Position numbers and translations under genes: made by a program. Shown here one piece after another: positions 58,722 through 64,000 of a stretch of DNA of 64,000 bases (positions are counted from its first letter, which is position 1; each line of letters starts with the position of its first letter). The notes beneath the pieces were generated by a model. The model had not been told where the DNA came from. It searched no databases and saw only the letters and a program-made list of their open reading frames with translations. Origin of the DNA: PFJX01 sp031426815 (GTDB lineage: Bacteria > Pseudomonadota > Gammaproteobacteria > Burkholderiales > Thiobacillaceae); contig JASJPG010000034.1 of assembly GCA_031426815.1 (NCBI GenBank), positions 62,001-126,000 on the forward strand. The letters run 5' to 3'.

Positions 58722-61694
58722 ATGGCCTCTGAACGCGCCCAGATCCTGATTGCTGCCATCGACCAAACCAAGCAGGCGTTCGCCTCGGTCAAGAGCGGCC
58801 TGGAGGGGATCACCACCGCAGCCAAATCGGTCAACGGCGTGCTGGCCGGGTTGGGCGCAGCGCTGTCTGTCGCGGGACTGATGGCCGCCGGCAAGGCCGC
58901 ACTCGATACCGCCGACGACCTCTCCAAGCTGTCGCAGAAGACCGGTATCTCGGTCGAGTCGCTGTCACTGCTGAAGCCCATTGCCGAGCAATCCGGCATC
59001 TCGCTGGAAGGACTGGCCAAGGGGATGCAAAAGCTGGCGACCGCGATGGTCGAGGCGGCGGGTGGTTCCAAGGAGCAAGTTGAAACCTTCAGCCGGCTGG
59101 GGGTATCGGTCAAGGATGCCGCTGGCCAGATTCGCCCGACAGAGGCAGTGCTACTCGATCTGGCCGACGCCTTCGCCTCCATGCCGGATGGGGCCGAGAA
59201 GTCGGCGCTGGCGGTGAAGATCTTTGGCAAGGCCGGCGTCGAACTGATCCCGTTCCTGAACCAGGGCCGCGCCGGCATCGAAGAACTGAAGCAGAAGTTC
59301 AAGGAACTGGGCCTGGAGATCAGCGGCGACACCGCGAAGGCGGCCGAGAAATTCAACGACACGCTCGACACGGTCAAGCAGGCGCTGTCCGGCATCGCCA
59401 TGCGGGTGGCCGAAGCCGCACTCCCTGCCTTGCAGCGCTTGGCCGACGCACTGGTGGGCCTGGCCAGTCACGGCGACGAGATTCTGGCCGTGATGCGCGC
59501 CCTGGGCGAAGTCCTGGTAGCGGTGCTGGCGCTCAAGGGAGTTGCTGCGGCGGCCAAACTGCTGGAATCGGTCAACTTGTTGAAGGCCGCATTCACCCGT
59601 TTCCTGCCCATCCTGGCGGCAGTGGCGGTTTGGGAGATGGGTAAAGGCCTCGTCAAGACGGTGCAGGACATCCGTGAGACGAATCGCGCCATCGACGAGA
59701 TGACCCGGCAGCGGGCGCAGATCGATCAACTCGATGCTGCGATGCAGGAACTGGCCGCGACCGGCACCGTGAGCGTCAAAACCCAGATGGCACTGGCTGC
59801 CCTGGCCGCCGAGCGGCTGAAGGCGGCGCTGCCCGGTACCGCCGACGCCCTGCGCGCGATTCAGGGCGCGGCCACCCAGGCGGGGGAAGCCATCCGCCAG
59901 GCGCTGGAGGCAGAAACCAAAAAGGCCGCCGAGACGGTCAAGCAACTGGCCGACAGTTACAAACAGGTTGCCGCCGATATCAAGGCGATCTGGGATGCGC
60001 GCGTGGCCGAGGTCGAGAGCAACTACAAACGCCAGGAGGCGGCCGCGCAGACGTCGGCTCGTTCCGAGTCGGCTGCAATCAGTGCAACGACCCAGAACCT
60101 CCTTGCCGCCGAGCGCGAGAAGTTGGCCGCTGTCAAAGCGGGCGCGAAACAGATGGAATCCGCCTGGCAGGCCACCTATGGCCAGGCCGTTGAACTGGCG
60201 CGAGCTGCTGGCCAGGATGTAGCCGCTATCGAGCGCCAGGCGGTGGAGGCGCGCGTCGCCCTCTACGGCCAACTGGAATCGGCCTATCGCGCCACGGTCG
60301 ACCGGTTGATCGCCGAGGAGCAACGGCATCTCAATGCCGCCAAGGCGGCCGAAGAAGCGAGGCTTGCCCTCAAGCTCTCGGTCGAGGATCGCATCCGCGA
60401 GCTCGGCCGCAAGGGGATGGATGACTACGCGGCCTATCAGGATCGGCTGCGCCAGATCGACGAGAAACAGGCCCAAGCCAAGGCGGCGCTTGACGCCGGC
60501 AATTACGAGCAAGCACGCAAATTCGCCGAGGAATCTATCGCCCTGGCCGAGCGTTCCGCCTCAGCGGTGACCCAGCAGGTCGAGCAGAACGGCAAGACGG
60601 TCACGCAGACCATGGTGTCCGAGGGCCAGGCCGCCGCCACCGCCATCGGCCAGATCAAGGAGTCGGCCGGCATCGCCGACGCGGCGCTGAAAGGTCTGGG
60701 CGATGCGCACAAGCAGGCGGCTTCCGCCGCTGGTGCTGGCGCGGATGAGGCCAAACGCGCGCTGGCCTCGGTGTCCGATGAACTCGGCAAACTGCGCCAG
60801 CAACTGCTGTCCCAGGACAAGCTGAAACTCGAGGTCGATATCGAGGGCGCACGGGCCGGCATCGAGAAGTTGCAGGCGCTGATGGCAGCGCAGCAATTGA
60901 TCGCCAAGATTCAGGCCGACACGAAAGAAGCCGAGTCCGCACTGGAAAAACTCAAGAGCGACACAGGCAATTTCGCCCTGGTCGCCAAGGTCGAGGCCGA
61001 CACCACGAAGGTGATGGCCGACATCGAGCAGTTGAAGGGCACGCTCTCGGCGGCCAAGGTGGAAATCCCGGCCCTGGTCTCCTTTGACCAGCCCCGGGCG
61101 CAACTGACGTCGTTCGCGCAGGACGCCCGCACGGTGTTATCCAACCCGACGTCGGCAACCCACACGCCGCAGCCCGATCTCGGCCAGTACCGCGCGGCGG
61201 TGGCGGAACTGATGCGTCCCACTTCGAGCCGCCACACCATCTATGTGACGAAGGTGGCGACCAATGCCCAAGGCGGGCTGATCCAGCGGTTCGCCGAGGG
61301 TGGCCAGGCCGTCATGGACGGTTTCCGAAAAATGTCCGGGCGCATCTTCGGGCCGGGCACGGAAACCTCGGACTCGGTACCGGCGCTGCTGTCGCATGGC
61401 GAGTTCGTGGTGCGCGCGGCCTCGGTGCGCAAGTTCGGCGAGGGTTTCTTCGCTGCGCTCAACGCCGGCTTCCTGCCGCACGCACTTCCCAACATTCCGC
61501 GCTTCGCCGCAGGGGGCGCAATGGCCAATGCCGTGGCGCAGGTGACGATGGGGAGCGGTGTGTCCTCAGCCCCCGCCCTCGACGTGGTCGACCTGCGTTT
61601 CCACGTCGGCGGCAAGCCGCACACCGTCCAGTCCTCGCGCGACACCGCGATGCAACTGGCGAGTGCGCTGCGTGAACTGTCGAGGGGATTGTGA
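58722..61694 (+). CDS. Tail tape measure protein
   Basis: A 990-residue protein, by far the longest in the tail module. The N-terminal part (1-250) has the TMP repeat region (KQAFASVKSGLEGITTAAKSVNGVLAGLGAALS, SKLSQKTGISVESLSLLKPIAEQSGISLEGLAKGMQKLA, FGKAGVELIPFLNQGRAGIEELK). Hydrophobic stretches (about 255-310, LVAVLALKGVAAAAKLL and LPILAAVAVWEMG) follow. The middle (about 320-800) is helical coiled coil. The C-terminal part has GGLIQRFAEGGQAVMDGFRKMSGRIFGPGTETSDSVPALLSHGEFVVRAASVRKFGEGFFAALN, typical of TMP. It sets tail length. Confidence 0.95.
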   Translation: MASERAQILIAAIDQTKQAFASVKSGLEGITTAAKSVNGVLAGLGAALSVAGLMAAGKAALDTADDLSKLSQKTGISVESLSLLKPIAEQSGISLEGLAKGMQKLATAMVEAAGGSKEQVETFSRLGVSVKDAAGQIRPTEAVLLDLADAFASMPDGAEKSALAVKIFGKAGVELIPFLNQGRAGIEELKQKFKELGLEISGDTAKAAEKFNDTLDTVKQALSGIAMRVAEAALPALQRLADALVGLASHGDEILAVMRALGEVLVAVLALKGVAAAAKLLESVNLLKAAFTRFLPILAAVAVWEMGKGLVKTVQDIRETNRAIDEMTRQRAQIDQLDAAMQELAATGTVSVKTQMALAALAAERLKAALPGTADALRAIQGAATQAGEAIRQALEAETKKAAETVKQLADSYKQVAADIKAIWDARVAEVESNYKRQEAAAQTSARSESAAISATTQNLLAAEREKLAAVKAGAKQMESAWQATYGQAVELARAAGQDVAAIERQAVEARVALYGQLESAYRATVDRLIAEEQRHLNAAKAAEEARLALKLSVEDRIRELGRKGMDDYAAYQDRLRQIDEKQAQAKAALDAGNYEQARKFAEESIALAERSASAVTQQVEQNGKTVTQTMVSEGQAAATAIGQIKESAGIADAALKGLGDAHKQAASAAGAGADEAKRALASVSDELGKLRQQLLSQDKLKLEVDIEGARAGIEKLQALMAAQQLIAKIQADTKEAESALEKLKSDTGNFALVAKVEADTTKVMADIEQLKGTLSAAKVEIPALVSFDQPRAQLTSFAQDARTVLSNPTSATHTPQPDLGQYRAAVAELMRPTSSRHTIYVTKVATNAQGGLIQRFAEGGQAVMDGFRKMSGRIFGPGTETSDSVPALLSHGEFVVRAASVRKFGEGFFAALNAGFLPHALPNIPRFAAGGAMANAVAQVTMGSGVSSAPALDVVDLRFHVGGKPHTVQSSRDTAMQLASALRELSRGL

Positions 61695-63472
61695 TGGACA
61701 CCAGCGTGCGCATTCCCCTGAAAGCGTGTGTCCGGCGCGAACCCCATCCTCAAGCCTGCACGCCGCCTGGATTCGAGTGGATTCCGGGGTATCTCAACCA
61801 GTACGGCGGCCAGTTGACCGACTACGCGCGCAACTGGTTCATCGACAAATGGGAGGAACCCTACCGGGCAGCGCTGGAGTCGGCCGATCGGGAATACCAG
61901 GATTGTTTGCAAGGTGGCGTGACCGCGACACAAACCCCAAGCGGCCTGCAACTGCGTGTGGCTTCGAAACTCGATGCGCGGACGACCATCAGCGAAAGCC
62001 CGCCTGCCGTGGCGCTGTCGATTCAGCTCAACGTGCATTTCACCCCGACAGGTGGAACGCCTCCCCCGTGTGATCCGTTCGATCCCGATCCCCCAAGCTA
62101 TCCCGTCGACCCGAATGCGCCGCCGGTCAGCGTGCCTCGCTCGGTTTTCTGGAAGGGAGCCAGCGCCACCTACGATCTGGAGGTGTTGGAGCAGGCGATG
62201 CAGCCGGTGAACAGCCTGCTGAATCCGGCCAATCCTTTGTCGTTTCGGGATCTGCAACTGACCGCCGATGGGGTGATGGGGGCGGTGCGCATCACCGGCC
62301 ACAGTTTCCTGCCGATCCCGGCCCAGGTTCAGGTCTACGACGATTTGCAGACCGAACTGGAAGTGGCGTCCATCCGCCTGGATTTCACCGCCGAGTGGGC
62401 CAACAACGGTGCGGTCCTGGATTCCTGGTCGGCCATCAGTTCGGGTGTTGCCAACCCAGCCGCCTACACCGATTTCTATTGTTATTACCTGGGCTGCTCT
62501 TGGTGGGAGTCGCCGCCGCCGCTGTTCAACTGGGCTCTGGTGCCGCCTGGGTGCCTCGATGATCTGATCTTCCGGGCGCTGCCCACCGCGATCACCCTGG
62601 TGCGAATCCGGGCTGGCAGCGGTGAGGCGCTGGACACGCTGACACTCTCGATCAACCACGTCGGCACCCTCTCTTCGCGGCCCATCGTCGCCCGGCACCG
62701 CATCTTCAACAGCCCCGGCACGCCGCATCAGGTGCTGCCTGAGATCGCGGTGGGACCAGCGGCACTGGGGGTGACGCAGGAAGTGGTCGTGGCCTTGCCC
62801 GAATGCCTGGTCGGCAAGGTGGAACTGGCTTCGGACAGCATCCAGGACTTCAGCCTGTTCCAGTCGGACGGCGTCATCGGCATCACGGTTCTGGCAGGGA
62901 CCACGCCGGAGACGATCAAACTGCGGCTCACCCTGGAACGCCACGTTTACCACTGGGACCGGGATGTGGACATCCGCCTTATCCCGATCGGTGGCGTTGA
63001 CGTGGGCTATCCGCCACAGGGCTGGTTTCCGCATGTCATCCTGCGGGTGCCGGTGTCGTGGAACGGCTGTGACGCTTTCAATCCAGCCACCGACAGCCAG
63101 GCCCGGGTGGCTATCGTCGGATGGAGTGTCACCGACACCTATACCGTGTCGCCGCGCTGGCTGCACACCCTGACCATGCGCGTCCTGGACTACGCCGCGC
63201 CCTGCGATGCCTTTGATTGCGTGTGGGGCTATGTGCGGGTGACCTGGCCGAACGGCACGGTACAGACCCAGCAGATCATGTGCGTCACCGGAGACATCGA
63301 CTTGCTACGGGTATTCACACTGAAGCTGTCCGGCAATGCGCCGCCAACGGTGAACGTCGAACTCACCCTCTACTACGAGGCCAGCAACCGGCGGCGTCAG
63401 GCGGATGGCACCGATTTCGATTACCTGCCTGTGCCCGGCCCGATGCACCGCACCCAGACCCTGTCGCCATGA
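61694..63472 (+). CDS. Large phage tail-tip protein
   Basis: Start ATG 61694 overlaps the tape-measure stop (TGATG). The 592-residue protein has TPPGFEWIPGYLNQYGGQLTDYARNWFIDKWEEPYRAALESADREYQDCLQGG near the N-terminus and otherwise long beta-rich stretches (VNVELTLYYEASNRRRQADGTDFDYLPVPGPMHRTQTLSP at the end). Position directly after the tape measure is that of distal tail/baseplate hub components. No domain recognised with confidence. Confidence 0.7.
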   Translation: MDTSVRIPLKACVRREPHPQACTPPGFEWIPGYLNQYGGQLTDYARNWFIDKWEEPYRAALESADREYQDCLQGGVTATQTPSGLQLRVASKLDARTTISESPPAVALSIQLNVHFTPTGGTPPPCDPFDPDPPSYPVDPNAPPVSVPRSVFWKGASATYDLEVLEQAMQPVNSLLNPANPLSFRDLQLTADGVMGAVRITGHSFLPIPAQVQVYDDLQTELEVASIRLDFTAEWANNGAVLDSWSAISSGVANPAAYTDFYCYYLGCSWWESPPPLFNWALVPPGCLDDLIFRALPTAITLVRIRAGSGEALDTLTLSINHVGTLSSRPIVARHRIFNSPGTPHQVLPEIAVGPAALGVTQEVVVALPECLVGKVELASDSIQDFSLFQSDGVIGITVLAGTTPETIKLRLTLERHVYHWDRDVDIRLIPIGGVDVGYPPQGWFPHVILRVPVSWNGCDAFNPATDSQARVAIVGWSVTDTYTVSPRWLHTLTMRVLDYAAPCDAFDCVWGYVRVTWPNGTVQTQQIMCVTGDIDLLRVFTLKLSGNAPPTVNVELTLYYEASNRRRQADGTDFDYLPVPGPMHRTQTLSP

Positions 63473-63849
63473 TACGAATCGATAACGTGGTTCTGCCGGA
63501 TGGGCTGGTGTGGACCGATGAATTTGCTGCCCAAACCGTGGCCCAGACCGTGCGCCGCACCCTGGATGGCTCGGTGGTGGTGTTCTACGGCCAGCACAGC
63601 GGTGGCCTGCCGATCACCCTGGAGTCGGAACCGGACGCCGGTTGGCTCACGCGCACCCAGGTAGAGGCGCTGAAGCTTCGGGCCGACAGCCCGGGCAACA
63701 TCTTCACCCTGGAGCTTCGTGGTCAGGTCTTCCAGGTGATGTTCCGCCATCACGAGCCGCCCGCGTTTGAGGCCAAGCCGCTGGTGGCGCTCGCCCACCC
63801 CCAGCCCGGCGATTTTTATCTTGCCACCCTGAAACTCATGACTGTGTAG
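63469..63849 (+). CDS. Small tail-tip protein
   Basis: A 126-residue protein overlapping its upstream neighbour (ATGA). IRIDNVVLPDGLVWTDEFAAQTVAQTVRRTLDGSVVVFYGQHSGGLPITLESEPDAGWLTRTQVEALKLRADSPGNIFTL is beta-rich and resembles small baseplate or tail-tip proteins of siphophages. Function inferred from position. Confidence 0.7.
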   Translation: MIRIDNVVLPDGLVWTDEFAAQTVAQTVRRTLDGSVVVFYGQHSGGLPITLESEPDAGWLTRTQVEALKLRADSPGNIFTLELRGQVFQVMFRHHEPPAFEAKPLVALAHPQPGDFYLATLKLMTV

Positions 63850-63857
63850 GAATCCCC

Positions 63858-64000
63858 ATGCCCATTCTCGACAACGAAATCCTCTGGCGGCCCGCCGCCT
63901 TGCTGTCGGACGCCACGCCCGCGCAGAACGGCGGCCGCATGGCCTTCGCGCAACTGGTCTCCGGCGTGAAAAACAATCTGTTCCCGGACGTCTCGCAATC
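63858..64000 (+). CDS. Phage tail-tip protein, N-terminus only
   Basis: ATG 63858 with GGAA upstream opens MPILDNEILWRPAALLSDATPAQNGGRMAFAQLVSGVKNNLFPD and runs off the right edge. This N-terminus is typical of tail-tip/minor tail proteins in similar prophages; family not resolved from 47 residues. Confidence 0.6.
   Translation, partial: MPILDNEILWRPAALLSDATPAQNGGRMAFAQLVSGVKNNLFPDVSQ

Larger units (their letters stand above)
31564..64000. mobile_element. Lambda-like siphophage prophage (right end outside window)
   Basis: A continuous phage gene order: early regulatory, recombination and replication genes (31.6-38.8 kb), DNA methyltransferases (39.2-41.9), a leftward array of tiny genes (41.9-46.0), packaging and head genes (46.1-55.4), and tail genes (56.0 to the right edge). 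The head genes follow lambda order Nu1-A-W-B-C/Nu3-D-E-FII, with insertions. Structural genes appear intact. No lysis genes or phage-specific integrase are seen in this segment; they may lie beyond the right edge, or the serine recombinase at 15.9-17.2 kb may serve. Confidence 0.9.

Overview
The window looks like a betaproteobacterial chromosome. It carries a tmRNA whose tag reads ANDETYALAA, a CobD/CbiB-family protein, a SpmA/SpmB fusion and a DUF748 protein, and most coding sequence is GC-rich with Shine-Dalgarno starts. I cannot assign a genus.

Region 1 (1-8.7 kb) is ordinary chromosome. A leftward block encodes an envelope DUF748 protein (cut by the left edge), a nucleoside-recognition/Gate transporter-like protein, a CobD/CbiB-family membrane protein and a small lipid-anchored-looking or secreted protein. 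A rightward pair encodes an exported metallo-beta-lactamase-fold hydrolase and a cupin. HU, a secreted protein built of MDP repeats, and ssrA follow.

Region 2 (9.1-15 kb) lies just downstream of ssrA. It is a leftward operon of an exported VOC protein, a 1406-residue LodA/GoxA-type quinoprotein fused to a haem-oxygenase-like diiron domain, and its LodB-type flavoprotein.

Region 3 (15.4-31.4 kb) is accessory DNA. At its left end is a serine recombinase module (63-aa protein, DUF2924, recombinase, 144-aa protein). A set of nucleic-acid-handling genes follows: SNase, SRAP/YedK, double-S1 protein, ExoVII-like XseA and XseB, GIY-YIG-like protein, and a LexA-like repressor with UmuD and UmuC. After these come two translationally coupled genes of unknown function and two small exported or membrane proteins between inverted repeats.

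Region 4 (31.4-64 kb, continuing past the right edge) is a lambda-like siphophage prophage. The early module has an excisionase-like HTH protein, Sak4 ATPase, SSB-like protein, Cas4/RecB-like nuclease, D5 primase-helicase, RuvC-like resolvase and two ParB-methyltransferase fusions. Between this and the packaging genes is a leftward array of about ten tiny genes (42.3-46.0 kb). The late module has terminase Nu1/A, three fibre-like proteins, gpW, portal, protease/scaffold, decoration protein, major capsid, attachment protein, tail terminator, tail tube, chaperone with a probable -1 frameshift, DUF6441, tape measure and tail-tip proteins.

The most striking unexplained signal is a 31-bp bipartite element, ATGAACGCGCTGT-N9-AAGCCAAGC on the + strand. 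It occurs eight times in the tiny-gene array and once, with two substitutions, before the DUF2924-recombinase operon 24 kb away. Each copy lies 32-40 bp upstream of a leftward start codon, and on the - strand it resembles a promoter (TTGGCT, 17 bp, GTTCAT). It ties the recombinase module to the prophage and suggests a private regulon. The other main novelty is the LodA-diiron oxidase fusion.
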